A DNA stretch of 64,000 nt from Lachnospiraceae bacterium. GTDB lineage: Bacteria > Bacillota > Clostridia > Lachnospirales > Lachnospiraceae. Positions 53,309 to 62,410 of this stretch are shown one piece after another. The stretch is taken from contig JAGBCB010000021.1 in assembly GCA_017938145.1 (NCBI GenBank), positions 48,794 to 112,793 of the forward strand. The letters are read 5' to 3'. The notes under the pieces were generated by a model, which was not told the DNA's origin, ran no database searches, and saw only the letters and a program-made list of their open reading frames with translations. Position numbers and translations under genes: made by a program. The number at the start of each line of letters is the position of its first letter. Within the stretch, counting starts at the first letter, position 1.

Positions 53309-54604
53309 TTATTTGTACATGCTCTTAAACATGTTATACACTTTGTAATACGCCGGTTTTGGCTGATAATTGGAATCAAACAACCGGGCATTTGTGGTAT
53401 CGTTCGGCTGATAATGGTCAATCAGGCCAAATACTGTAACATTGGTGATATTTGCCGGACCACCGCCTTCTAAATCCTTGTTTCGAAGCAGGAAGAAGAC
53501 ATTTCCGTAAGCCTTTGCCTGTTCTTCGAACTGCTCCGGTGTTTCCTCATCCACACCAATGGAAAGCTCCGTAATATGAATTTCCAGATCCAACTCAGAA
53601 AATTTAAACAACGCACTGCCTATGGTGGAGGTGCTCGGATAATCAATTCCCCAATAGCCCTGCATGCCGATACCGTCAATAAGTCCCTTATCCTTTAAGT
53701 CTTTACACAAGTTATAGATATACTGGCACTTATCGCTTTGGTAGGTATTGAAGTCATTATAAAACAGCTTTACACCCTCTGCCGCATATTTTCTTGCATA
53801 GGTAAAGGCCATTTCTACATACTCCGGACCAATAGTGATATACCAAGGATTTGCTTCACCTTCTCCATGCATGGTACGGCAGCCAAAGTTTGTATTTGGA
53901 TCCGCACTGCCCGGGTCTACTGCTTCATTTACCACATCCCAGCAATATACCACGCCCGGAAACACTTCCTGTACATGGGTCATCAGCTGTTTGATATAGC
54001 TTTCCATGCGGAACAGCATGGTGTCCTTATCTACGTAAGCACCATCGCTTGTGTATCCCTCTCTGAAAAACCAATCCGGTGCCTGGGTATGCCAAACCAA
54101 AGTATGACCTCTCATACCGACACCATTGTCCATACACCACTGTAATGTCGGGTCAATGCTCTCATAGGTGAGCACCGGTGTGCCGTCACCGTTCTTGGCA
54201 TTATTCATACTCTCATTCTGCTTTAAGATATAGCAGCTTTTCATCAAATTAGATAAAGTCACACTGTTAAAATGCTGTTTTACCAGCGCCATATATTCCG
54301 GAGAATGAAGTGTCAAATTGTCAAGAGTACTTCCGTTGATGCCTACACCCAAAGTAAAAAACTTGCTGCACATATCCTTTAAGGAAGCATCTTCAGGAGC
54401 TATAGTAGGTGTTGGCGTATTGGTCGGAGCAGGGGTTGCCGTTGGTTCAGGAGTCGCAGTAGGTGCTGCTGTTTCCGTCGGAGCAATGGTGGCAGTCGGT
54501 GCCGGTGTAGGTTCTGCCTCCGGCTTATTTCCGCAGCCTGACACTGCCACAAGCATCCCCGTGACTGCCAACAAAAATATTTTTTTCAAGTCGTTACCCA
54601 GCAT
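53309..54604 (-). CDS. GH10 endo-1,4-beta-xylanase lipoprotein
   Basis: The 431-residue protein has a lipoprotein signal (LLAVTGMLVAVSGC, Cys24), a ~45-residue Pro/Thr linker and a GH10 barrel with acid/base Glu227 in WDVVNEAV and nucleophile Glu346 in EIHITELS. It would cut xylan chains while tethered to the cell surface. The start codon lies seven bases after the GH39-GH43 stop, with GGAGAG upstream, so the two enzymes form one operon: external chain cleavage, then internal hydrolysis of imported oligomers. Confidence 0.93.
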   Translation of the reverse strand: MLGNDLKKIFLLAVTGMLVAVSGCGNKPEAEPTPAPTATIAPTETAAPTATPEPTATPAPTNTPTPTIAPEDASLKDMCSKFFTLGVGINGSTLDNLTLHSPEYMALVKQHFNSVTLSNLMKSCYILKQNESMNNAKNGDGTPVLTYESIDPTLQWCMDNGVGMRGHTLVWHTQAPDWFFREGYTSDGAYVDKDTMLFRMESYIKQLMTHVQEVFPGVVYCWDVVNEAVDPGSADPNTNFGCRTMHGEGEANPWYITIGPEYVEMAFTYARKYAAEGVKLFYNDFNTYQSDKCQYIYNLCKDLKDKGLIDGIGMQGYWGIDYPSTSTIGSALFKFSELDLEIHITELSIGVDEETPEQFEEQAKAYGNVFFLLRNKDLEGGGPANITNVTVFGLIDHYQPNDTTNARLFDSNYQPKPAYYKVYNMFKSMYK

Positions 54605-54610
54605 GTCTTT

Positions 54611-57600
54611 CTATCTCTCCTTATAAACAAAGTTGCTAAATCCCGCCTGACCGCCGGATTCCTTAGTGGAATACATAAATAAACCAAATCTGCAGCCGGT
54701 GAAATGATCTAATTTAAAATACATCTTATGATCGGTACCAATCTTGTTATAGCCCCAGCCCTTCTTGTACAGGAACTTCGCAGTATCCTTCATATTTGTG
54801 AAATCTGCAATTGCCTTTAAGGTTACGGTTTCGCCTTCCAGTTCCATCGCCTCCCATTCCTTCACTAAATCATCCGGATTATAGTCTGTCATGCCCGGCT
54901 TTACAGCCTCTTTATTCTGCATTACCACATAAGCCTTGCCGTCACGTTTGGTTACTGCTGCAAATGCATAGCAGCTCTGCAGAATGCAAAGACCTGCATA
55001 GTCTCCGTCTTTCATCTTACTGATATCAAGAGTCACCTCTGCGGCACAGCCCGGATACAACATGCGCTGTGTTAAGGTATTTCTTGCCTTCACCAAACTG
55101 TCGCAAAGATCGTTTGTTTCTAACCAAAGTACACCCTTTTCTTCGTCGCAATGTACCAGGTTGAGTTCCGGCTCATGGTTGAACTGCCATGCACTCTTAA
55201 AGCCGAAGGAACCGTACTTTCTTGCTTCTTCTTCCGCAGAAAGTCCTGCTTCAAACTTAAAGTCGTCGCTGCCTACCAACGGAGTATACTCATAATCAGG
55301 ACGAGTAGAATCTGTGTCGATTACAAGCGGGACACGGCCCCGTACCCCAAGTACCGGGAAGTCTTCTTCCCATGTCATCGGAACCAGTACCGGAATTCTT
55401 CCCACTGCACCTCTGTCCTGGAATAACAACGCATACCACTTACCGTCCGGTGTATCTACAATACCGCCCTGGGCAACACCGGAATTGCAGTAGCCCATGT
55501 CATCGTTTAACACATCGCCGCCTACAAATTCACCTTCCAAAGAATCAGATACAAAGCAGGCTTCGGTACGCTTCCATTCCGACTGCAGGGAATGAATGAA
55601 GAACAAATAATACTTGCCATTAATCTTATACATGTGGGTGCCTTCGTAGCCAAGGAACGGACCGTCCGCATCCTTTACTACAATCCGGTCAAGGCCACCC
55701 GGCTTCGGACCGCTTAAATCTTCCTTCAGCTCAGTCAGATGAATGTGCCGGTTGCCGTATACAATATAGGTTCTGCCGTCATCATCAAAGAGCAGGGAAC
55801 AGTCGTGATAGAAGCCCTCGATGGTGCGTTTTTCCCATGGACCTTCTACCTTATCAGCAGTATATAAATAGGTTTTATGTGTGTCATTTGCTACGAAGCA
55901 TACGTAAAACTTTCCGTTATGGTAACGCAGGGATGCTGCCCACATACCCTTACCGTAAATGTTGCCCTCCTTCAGGCACTGTGCCGGTGTGCTGTCCAAG
56001 CGATCATATACGTAGGCTGCATGCTCCCAGTGAACCAGGTCGTAGGAACGTAAAATTTCACAGCCCGGCATAAAGTACATAGTGGTGCTTACCATGTAGT
56101 AGGTGTCATCCACACGGATGGCATCCACGTCAGGATAATCCAATCTAGTTAACGGATTCTTTGCCGGAAACTGCATGGTACGGTCGTAGGAATAACCTAA
56201 ATCCACCGTTTCCTTTCGTGGTGCCAGTTCAAAGTATACTACTGCATTTTCTTCTAAGTTAAAGCTTACGTCCAGCTTACCGTAGGACTCAAATTTCAAT
56301 TCAGAACCTACTCTTGGCTGGGCTGCCATCTGAAGTAACTTGGTCTGCTCAGCATTTAAGTTTGCAGGCTCACCCAGGTCGTGCCATACCTTCAACGGAT
56401 TGGTTCCCTCTTCATCCACACGCTTTGTAAGCAGGAAATAGTTCTTCGTATCTGCATCAAAATTGAAGTTTAATTCTACACTTCGGCCGCTTCTTTCCAA
56501 GGTCATGTTCCAACAGATGCCACGGTATTCCCCGTCTTCTGTTTTCATCACCACGCAGTTGTCATCGCGGTACACGCAAACAGCCGCCTTTTCCTTTAAC
56601 TGCTTATAGAAGGCAAAGGTCCAGAAGGTAGGCTTTGGAATACAACCGTTTGCTACCAAACCGAAACCACCGTGGAACGGTGTAAACGGTACACCCCGCT
56701 CCTCAAAAATATCCCCGAAGGTCCAGTAAGAATAAGACTCATTATCGTCACCAAGACGGGATAACTGGTGGGCAATATATGCTGCATTCTGGTTGGTATC
56801 ATGCAGCGGACAATTTGGAATGTAAGAAGTATTAAACTCCGTAATATGTATCTCTAAGCCCTTGTATTCCGGGAAACTGTCGATAATCTCTCTTGTAGAA
56901 TGAAGGCCTGCAAAACCGTCCTCCGGATTTTCCGGGTCTAATAATTCTGCATAACCGTAGTGACCCACATTATCCGGGAACTTGGTTGCATAGTGATGGC
57001 GGGTAACAAAATCCACCGGAATTTTATTCTCGTGGCAAAACTCCATGAATGCCTTAATCCAAATGCGGTCGCTGCCGCCGCAAACTGCCGGACCGCCCAC
57101 ACGGAACCGCTCATCCACTGCCTTCACTGCCTCAAAGGATTCCTTAAACAGGCGGAAGTATTCCTGCATGTCTGCCTTTTCCCAGAAGCCTCCCAGGTTC
57201 GGCTCATTCCAAACCTCCACCGGCCAGGTAACTACTTCTTCTGCACCATAGCGGTCCATTAAATGACGGAGGGTTGCCTGCACCAGTGCCTTCCAGTCTT
57301 CATAAGACTTTGGCGGTGTAGTATTGCCCCTCCAGTAAAAGATAGTCTGGGTACCACTTGCAAGCTTATACGGCATAAAGCCCAGCTCAATAAACGGTTT
57401 CAGCCCAAGACTACGGTAACTGTCCATTACCATATCAAGATATGTAAAATTGTATTCTACCACTCTCTCGCCATCCATGACGGATTCCTGATAAATTGCC
57501 ATGTCATCGCTAAACAGTCCATGGCCTCTGATATGCTTAAATCCGATGGTGTCCTGCACCAGCTTTAACTGCTCCTGATACTCTTTCTGCAGTGCCAGAC

Positions 57601-57685
57601 CCATACGTCCGGTGCCAATGCAATAATCCACACCATTATGAAAACGTACTTTGTTCTCCGGATTGATATTAATTGTTCTTTTCAT
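54611..57685 (-). CDS. GH39-GH43 fusion, bifunctional xylosidase/arabinosidase-type enzyme
   Basis: This ~1024-residue protein has no signal peptide, so it is probably cytoplasmic. Residues ~1-480 are a GH39 beta-xylosidase-type barrel (acid/base Glu161 in WPVEVWNEPNLGGFW, nucleophile Glu283 in EIHITEFNTSY). From ~510 a GH43 beta-propeller follows (DYPDVDAIRV, HDCSLLFDDDG, GYEGTHMYKINGKYY), with a C-terminal beta-sandwich (~815-1024). It would release xylose and side sugars from imported xylo-oligomers. The ATG at 57685 has GAGGAGG upstream; a longer frame lacks a ribosome site. Confidence 0.9.
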   Translation of the reverse strand: MKRTININPENKVRFHNGVDYCIGTGRMGLALQKEYQEQLKLVQDTIGFKHIRGHGLFSDDMAIYQESVMDGERVVEYNFTYLDMVMDSYRSLGLKPFIELGFMPYKLASGTQTIFYWRGNTTPPKSYEDWKALVQATLRHLMDRYGAEEVVTWPVEVWNEPNLGGFWEKADMQEYFRLFKESFEAVKAVDERFRVGGPAVCGGSDRIWIKAFMEFCHENKIPVDFVTRHHYATKFPDNVGHYGYAELLDPENPEDGFAGLHSTREIIDSFPEYKGLEIHITEFNTSYIPNCPLHDTNQNAAYIAHQLSRLGDDNESYSYWTFGDIFEERGVPFTPFHGGFGLVANGCIPKPTFWTFAFYKQLKEKAAVCVYRDDNCVVMKTEDGEYRGICWNMTLERSGRSVELNFNFDADTKNYFLLTKRVDEEGTNPLKVWHDLGEPANLNAEQTKLLQMAAQPRVGSELKFESYGKLDVSFNLEENAVVYFELAPRKETVDLGYSYDRTMQFPAKNPLTRLDYPDVDAIRVDDTYYMVSTTMYFMPGCEILRSYDLVHWEHAAYVYDRLDSTPAQCLKEGNIYGKGMWAASLRYHNGKFYVCFVANDTHKTYLYTADKVEGPWEKRTIEGFYHDCSLLFDDDGRTYIVYGNRHIHLTELKEDLSGPKPGGLDRIVVKDADGPFLGYEGTHMYKINGKYYLFFIHSLQSEWKRTEACFVSDSLEGEFVGGDVLNDDMGYCNSGVAQGGIVDTPDGKWYALLFQDRGAVGRIPVLVPMTWEEDFPVLGVRGRVPLVIDTDSTRPDYEYTPLVGSDDFKFEAGLSAEEEARKYGSFGFKSAWQFNHEPELNLVHCDEEKGVLWLETNDLCDSLVKARNTLTQRMLYPGCAAEVTLDISKMKDGDYAGLCILQSCYAFAAVTKRDGKAYVVMQNKEAVKPGMTDYNPDDLVKEWEAMELEGETVTLKAIADFTNMKDTAKFLYKKGWGYNKIGTDHKMYFKLDHFTGCRFGLFMYSTKESGGQAGFSNFVYKER

Positions 57686-57710
57686 ACGTAGAAACCTCCT
57701 CTTCTTTTCT

Positions 57711-57739
57711 ATAGTAACGCATTGACTTACCTCTTCCAA
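57711..57739 (-). promoter_or_regulatory. Promoter of the GH39-GH43/GH10 operon
   Basis: Minus strand TTGGAA (57739-57734), 17 bases, TACTAT (57716-57711), in the ~130-bp region shared with the divergent AraC gene. No cre site is seen here. Confidence 0.5.
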
Positions 57740-57814
57740 TGATTTATACTTGAAATAAATTGATATATCCTTTTATTGTAATTTTTTCAACGTCAGATAT
57801 TTAGGAGACTATAT

Positions 57815-58651
57815 ATGAACGAAATTGATTTTATAGGCTACAGCGCAGTGCATCCGAAAGAATTTTGCTATGATATTCCATCGGGCTTTGACTGCTACTT
57901 ATTACTGTTAATTACATCTCCTGCAGAGCTTATAATCGAAAACGAAATACATGCTGTGACCGCAAACACCGCCATTCTTTATACTCCGGGCAGCCATATA
58001 TACTACCGGGCCAAAGGAGAAGAATACCGCAATGACTGGATCCGGTTCCGTTCCGATGAATCTTTTGTGGAGCAATTTCCAATCAAAAACACACCGTTTC
58101 CCGTACGCGACGCGGAATACTGCCACAACCTGTTTAAGCTTCTGACCTGGGAATCTTCTTTTACCTCCACCAACAGCGAGACTACCATTTCCCATCTGTT
58201 ATGGGTTCTGTTTTCCAAGCTTCACGAAACTGCTGCCGAGGAATTACCAAGCACCCATACCCAGGCTCTGGTTCAATTACATAAAAAAATTTGCAACCAG
58301 CCGCAAGCTCCGTGGAATATTAACCAGATGGCAGAAGAGTTACATCTTAGCACCAGCCGGTTACAAACCCTTTATAAGCAAATGTTCGGTATCTCCTGCA
58401 TGGATGATGTGATTAAGCGCCGTCTGTACCGGGCCAAAGACCGGTTAAAGTACACGACAACTCCTATCCGCGAAATTGCAGATGACTGCGGTTACAACAA
58501 CGTAGAACACTTTTGCCGGCAGTTCCGCCAATACAACGGTTGTACCCCGAGCCAGTTCAGAAAGTCTTCCGCAAATCAAAAAGAAGCAGACCTCCCTACC
58601 CACCTGACCTTAGGCGGAAGAGAAGCTGCTTCCCTGAGTGCCGAACACTAA
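57815..58651 (+). CDS. AraC-family transcriptional regulator
   Basis: The 278-residue protein has an N-terminal cupin-like sensor (~1-150) and a C-terminal AraC domain with two helix-turn-helices (INQMAEELHLSTSRLQTLYK, then IREIADDCGYNNVEHFCRQF and the CTPSQFRK end). It is divergently transcribed from the xylan operon and is the natural candidate for its sugar-responsive activator. AGGAG precedes the ATG. The last ~25 residues after the HTH are an extra tail. Confidence 0.92.
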   Translation: MNEIDFIGYSAVHPKEFCYDIPSGFDCYLLLLITSPAELIIENEIHAVTANTAILYTPGSHIYYRAKGEEYRNDWIRFRSDESFVEQFPIKNTPFPVRDAEYCHNLFKLLTWESSFTSTNSETTISHLLWVLFSKLHETAAEELPSTHTQALVQLHKKICNQPQAPWNINQMAEELHLSTSRLQTLYKQMFGISCMDDVIKRRLYRAKDRLKYTTTPIREIADDCGYNNVEHFCRQFRQYNGCTPSQFRKSSANQKEADLPTHLTLGGREAASLSAEH

Positions 58652-58668
58652 CATTCTTTTATTATAAA

Positions 58669-59496
58669 TTACAACATTTCTTCAAATTTACGTACTGCTG
58701 CTGCCGCGCGGTCATATTCCTCCTCTGTTTCCAGATGCTCAAGCATTGCAGGAATATCTGCCGGCAGTTTTTTTATTTCTTCAAGTAAAGTAAGATAATC
58801 AATATTACCCTCTCCAATGAGCACTTCTTCAAACTCTGCCACACCGGAATTTGGCTTCAAACGGATATCTTTTAAATGCAAAGTCACAATACGGTCCCGG
58901 AGCAGTTCAAAGGTATGCCGGATAAATTCCGTGTTATTGTAGAGTCTGCGCGGATTGTTCATGGTGTTACAAATGTCTAAATGTACGCCGGTTGCCGGCC
59001 GGTCAATTGCTGCAAGAAACCTAAGATATTCTTCCGGGCAGTCCAGGAAATAAAACGGCATCATTTCGAAGGAAAGTCTGGTATGGGTTGGATTTACCGC
59101 ATCTATCACACGCTGCATCACTGCAACCGCTTCGTTGAAAAATTCTTCGCTGTAGCCTTCCTTACAAGGGCCGTCCCAATGCACTCCGCTCTTGGAACCT
59201 AAAATATTGACACAGGTATCTGCCTCCAGTGCCTCTGCCAGACGCAGGCGCTCTATCATGTACTGAATATTCCTTTCCGCCATTTCCGGATTTGGGTCCA
59301 ACGGATTACACCAGGCACCCACCTCTGCAATGCGGATGTCATGCTTTTTCATGGCCGCCTTAAACGCCTCGATATCTTCCGGAGTGTTCTGTAACCACCA
59401 AGGACATACCGCAGCTTTAAATCCCTTTGCCACGTGGGCCAGGGCATATTCTTCCGGATTGGTTCCGTTATAAAATACAGTTCCGCCTAATCGCAT
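58669..59496 (-). CDS. Sugar phosphate isomerase/epimerase-like TIM-barrel protein
   Basis: A ~275-residue xylose-isomerase-like (AP endonuclease 2 fold) barrel: conserved metal-ligand segments are LSFEMMPFYF, THLDIC-type GVHLDICNTMN, LHLKDIRLK and the final MLEHLETEEEY. Such enzymes interconvert keto sugars or inositol derivatives; the substrate is not readable. The ATG at 59496 with GAGGAG upstream is preferred. It is the last gene of the phosphatase-msrA unit, and convergent with the AraC gene. Confidence 0.82.
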   Translation of the reverse strand: MRLGGTVFYNGTNPEEYALAHVAKGFKAAVCPWWLQNTPEDIEAFKAAMKKHDIRIAEVGAWCNPLDPNPEMAERNIQYMIERLRLAEALEADTCVNILGSKSGVHWDGPCKEGYSEEFFNEAVAVMQRVIDAVNPTHTRLSFEMMPFYFLDCPEEYLRFLAAIDRPATGVHLDICNTMNNPRRLYNNTEFIRHTFELLRDRIVTLHLKDIRLKPNSGVAEFEEVLIGEGNIDYLTLLEEIKKLPADIPAMLEHLETEEEYDRAAAAVRKFEEML

Positions 59497-59497
59497 A

Positions 59498-60034
59498 TTA
59501 CCAGGTCTCCTCTCTTTGAGGGTCAATGCCTTTTACCCAATGAATTCTGGCAATCGGCACATGACAATAACCACCCGGATTTTTATCCAGATACTTTTGG
59601 TGATATTCCTCCGCAACGTAAAAATTTATTAAAGGACAGGCTTCCATCGCCAAGGGCTCTTTGTTTCCTTCTTTTTCGAGGTTACGTTTCAGTTCTTTCA
59701 AAGATGTGGCTATCACCGCTTCATCTTCACTTTCCGTAAAATAAATACCGGTGCGGTACTGATGACCTTCGTCCTCACCCTGCTTATCCACGGAAGTCGG
59801 ATCAATAATCAGGTAGAACAGTTTTAATAAAACAGACAACGGTAACTGTTCTTCATCATAAACAACCTTTACCGTTTCAGCATGTCCCGTATTATGATAA
59901 CGTACCTGCTCATAAGTAGGGTGTTCCGTATCCCCGTTGGCAAAACCGACCGTAGTTTCCAAAACACCTTTGACGTTACTGATATACTTTTCTACGCCCC
60001 AATAGCAGCCTCCTGCTAAGTAAATTTCCCGCAT
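59498..60034 (-). CDS. msrA: Peptide methionine sulfoxide reductase A
   Basis: The 178-residue protein has the MsrA catalytic motif as GGCYWGVE (Cys10; the usual form is GGCFWG) plus HPTYEQVRYHNTGHAE and EDEGHQYRTGIYF. It reduces methionine-S-sulfoxide in proteins using thioredoxin. It lacks a fused MsrB domain. The ATG at 60034 is used; a GTG two codons earlier is possible. It lies between the tyrosine phosphatase and the TIM-barrel gene. Confidence 0.95.
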   Translation of the reverse strand: MREIYLAGGCYWGVEKYISNVKGVLETTVGFANGDTEHPTYEQVRYHNTGHAETVKVVYDEEQLPLSVLLKLFYLIIDPTSVDKQGEDEGHQYRTGIYFTESEDEAVIATSLKELKRNLEKEGNKEPLAMEACPLINFYVAEEYHQKYLDKNPGGYCHVPIARIHWVKGIDPQREETW

Positions 60035-60068
60035 AAACACGCTCTCCTTCTGCCTGTAAAGCTTTTGC

Positions 60069-60557
60069 TTACAGTTTACCTTCTTCTTTTAAAAATTGTA
60101 AAAAGCCTTCACACCCCGCCAAAACATCCTGATAGGTTGCATCAAAATCTCCGGTATACCAAGGATCCGCCACATCACGTCCTGCTGCCAGTTGATGATT
60201 TGTTTCATACCCTGCAAAACACAACAGCTTATAAATTTTGCCATCCGGGTCACCATCGGCAATGCGGTTCATGTTACGGATATTGGCAGAATCCATTCCG
60301 ATAAGATAGTCATAATAGTCATAGTCTGCCTTTGTCATCTGCACTGCCCGGTGAGGCACCACAGGAACCCCTACCTGACGCAGCTTGCTTACGGTACCGT
60401 AATGAGGACCGTTGCCGATTTCTTCACGACTGGTTGCCGCAGAATAGATTTCAAATAAATGGTCGATGTGACGCTGCTTTACCATATAGGTAAGAACGGA
60501 CTCGGCCATGGTGCTGCGGCAGATGTTGCCGTGGCAGATGAATAGTACTTTTATCAT
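60069..60557 (-). CDS. Low-molecular-weight protein-tyrosine phosphatase
   Basis: The 162-residue protein begins with the P-loop VLFICHGNICRSTMAE (nucleophile Cys8, Arg14) and has the general-acid region VADPWYTGDFDATYQ. It would remove phosphate from tyrosine residues of proteins, or act on small phospho-substrates, in the cytosol. It is the last chromosomal gene before the integrative element. Confidence 0.93.
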   Translation of the reverse strand: MIKVLFICHGNICRSTMAESVLTYMVKQRHIDHLFEIYSAATSREEIGNGPHYGTVSKLRQVGVPVVPHRAVQMTKADYDYYDYLIGMDSANIRNMNRIADGDPDGKIYKLLCFAGYETNHQLAAGRDVADPWYTGDFDATYQDVLAGCEGFLQFLKEEGKL

Positions 60558-60687
60558 AATTTCAAAACTCCTTGAAAATACTCATTTTCCTTGATTTTAC
60601 GCCACTTTCACGGCATTTTTTAACAGAACACTTTCTTCCGTTTCGTCGCATATCGTGGCATAAATTAGTATATTTTGTCATTCAAAT

Positions 60688-60733
60688 TTAGTAAAATTCT
60701 TAGTAAAATGTCTCGATTTTTCCATTTTACTAA
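60688..60733. repeat. Integrase arm-site-like repeats near the element end
   Basis: TTAGTAAAATTC (60688-60699) and TTAGTAAAATGTC (60700-60712) are tandem, and CATTTTACTAA (60723-60733) is an inverted copy. They resemble the TAGTAAATTC-type DR2 sites bound by the N-terminal domain of Tn916 integrase. Confidence 0.6.
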
Positions 60734-60745
60734 AAATCTTTTTGT

Positions 60746-61975
60746 CTAGGAAATTGCCTGTTCCACCTCATTTCTACACTGTGCCAACTTGGTAACTCTC
60801 TCAAGCTCCTCTTTTGCATCATCTAATCCTATATGTGTGTAAGTATTCAAAGTCACTCCTATATCTGCATGTCCCATAAGATATTGCAAAGTTTTTGGAT
60901 TCATACCTGACTTTGCCATGTTACTACAATAGGTGTGCCTACACACATGAGGTGTCACTTTCGGCAATTCTTCTTTATAGATACTGTTGTATTTAATTAT
61001 AATATGTTCAAAATACTTTTCCCAATGTAGAGCTACCATCGGCATATCATTCTTGTCCAAATACAAAAATCCACTATAACCATCTATCTTCGGTTCTTTC
61101 TTTGGCTTTTTCCTCTGGCTAATAATACGCTGAAAGCAATCATATACATCTTCTGTCATCGGAAGCACTCTCGTTCCATTTGTTGTTTTGGTTTCTTCAA
61201 TGATATACACCATATCACTTCTACGCTGTAATTGGTGATTAACCGTTATTGTTCTTTCCTCAAAATCAAGGTCATTCATTGTCAAACCAACAAATTCCGA
61301 AATACGAAGTCCTGTCTTAAACAGAATATATATTCCATCATAATACTTACAAAAATGCTTATCGTTCCTAATGAACTCCAGCAGCATTCTCTCTTGTTTT
61401 CTGGTAATTGCTTCTCTTGTAACACTATCATTGACAACTACAGTACATAGTTGAAATTCAAACGGATTCTTGCGTATCAGGTCATCATCAACCGCCATTT
61501 GAAAAGCAGGTCTTAACACTCCTCGAATGGAATGAATAGAGCTATATCCTCTTCCATTCTCCTGTAACATTATCAGCCATCTCTTTGCATCAGACAGTTT
61601 TACTTTATCAATTCTTCTAGAACCGAATTCTTCCTTTTTCAGAATATTGACCACTGTTTTATATCCGGCTTTTGTAGTATGCCTGACACCTGTTTTCTGC
61701 AAAATATACTTCTGAACCAACATTAGGACTGTTAAATCTCCACCGCAAGGTACGATACCATCCTCCAAATCCCGCATGAGCTCTTTTTCCTTTTCTCTCA
61801 AAGAAACACATTTTCTTCTTCCTGCCGGAAGCGGGTCTGTCGATTCTAATTTCCAACTATAAATAAATTTCTGCTTTCCACGGCAATCTGTATATACATA
61901 CGCATATCTTCCGTCTGCTCTCTGGCTTTCTCCGTTTCGTAAAATGCGACCTTTCTTATCTCGTCTTTTACTCAA
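60746..61975 (-). CDS. int: Tn916-type tyrosine recombinase (integrase)
   Basis: The 409-residue protein has the Tn916 Int N-terminal arm-binding domain (KRRDKKGRILRNGESQRADG, YSWKLESTDPLPAGRR) and a tyrosine-recombinase catalytic domain with Arg224 (TGLRISEF), His343-Arg346 (HVCRHTYCS), His369 (LMGHADIG) and Tyr379 (NTYTHIG). It integrates and excises the element. The start is TTG at 61975 with AGGAG six bases upstream, consistent with the Int N-terminus (SKRRDKKGR). Confidence 0.96.
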   Translation of the reverse strand: MSKRRDKKGRILRNGESQRADGRYAYVYTDCRGKQKFIYSWKLESTDPLPAGRRKCVSLREKEKELMRDLEDGIVPCGGDLTVLMLVQKYILQKTGVRHTTKAGYKTVVNILKKEEFGSRRIDKVKLSDAKRWLIMLQENGRGYSSIHSIRGVLRPAFQMAVDDDLIRKNPFEFQLCTVVVNDSVTREAITRKQERMLLEFIRNDKHFCKYYDGIYILFKTGLRISEFVGLTMNDLDFEERTITVNHQLQRRSDMVYIIEETKTTNGTRVLPMTEDVYDCFQRIISQRKKPKKEPKIDGYSGFLYLDKNDMPMVALHWEKYFEHIIIKYNSIYKEELPKVTPHVCRHTYCSNMAKSGMNPKTLQYLMGHADIGVTLNTYTHIGLDDAKEELERVTKLAQCRNEVEQAIS

Positions 61976-61998
61976 TTTCTGCTCCTTTCTTCCGAAGA

Positions 61999-62047
61999 AG
62001 CCCTAGCACGATATGTTAATTGTATCATACTAGGGCTCGTTTTTCCA
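61999..62047. repeat. Hairpin between xis and int
   Basis: AGCCCTAG and CTAGGGCT flank an inner GATA/TATC pair; the plus strand continues CGTTTTT, so it could stop transcripts coming from the chromosome, or attenuate. On the minus strand no T-run follows, allowing xis-int read-through. Confidence 0.65.
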
Positions 62048-62096
62048 CTTCAACGTGTTAAATTGTATGAATTATATAAATTGCTTTTATCATTCA

Positions 62097-62333
62097 CTAC
62101 AAAGATGTTGTTTCATTAAGGAATTCTTCAAATTTCTGCCTGTTAATCAAAGATTTGTTCCCTATTTGAACAGTAAAACAAAACTCTGTATCTAAGTTTT
62201 CTGCAATCAACGTTCTTATCTTTTTTTCTCCAATTCCAAAATATTGAACCGCTTCATCCACAGTCAGCATATACTTCTCCCAAATCGGAACAGATAAACC
62301 TTGAGATTTTCTATATGAGTTGTTTTGTGTCAT
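62097..62333 (-). CDS. xis: Tn916-type excisionase
   Basis: A ~78-residue small DNA-binding protein matching Tn916 Xis (VPIWEKYMLTVDEAVQYFGI, then GEKKIRTLIAEN and INRQKFEEFLNE). It bends DNA at the element ends and directs Int to excision. The ATG at 62333 follows GGAAGGGAAG. The N-terminal ~15 residues (TQNNSYRKSQGLS) extend beyond the Tn916 protein. Confidence 0.92.
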   Translation of the reverse strand: MTQNNSYRKSQGLSVPIWEKYMLTVDEAVQYFGIGEKKIRTLIAENLDTEFCFTVQIGNKSLINRQKFEEFLNETTSL

Positions 62334-62358
62334 ATCTTCCCTTCCTTCCATATATAAG

Positions 62359-62410
62359 TTTTCTGCTAATCAAGACACACTTTTATAAATGCTCCTTGAT
62401 TAGCAGAAAA
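62359..62410. repeat. Perfect 16-bp inverted repeat upstream of xis
   Basis: TTTTCTGCTAATCAAG (62359-62374) and CTTGATTAGCAGAAAA (62395-62410) are perfect inverted copies around 20 bases. No T-run follows on either strand. Probably a protein-binding or leader RNA structure. Confidence 0.75.
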
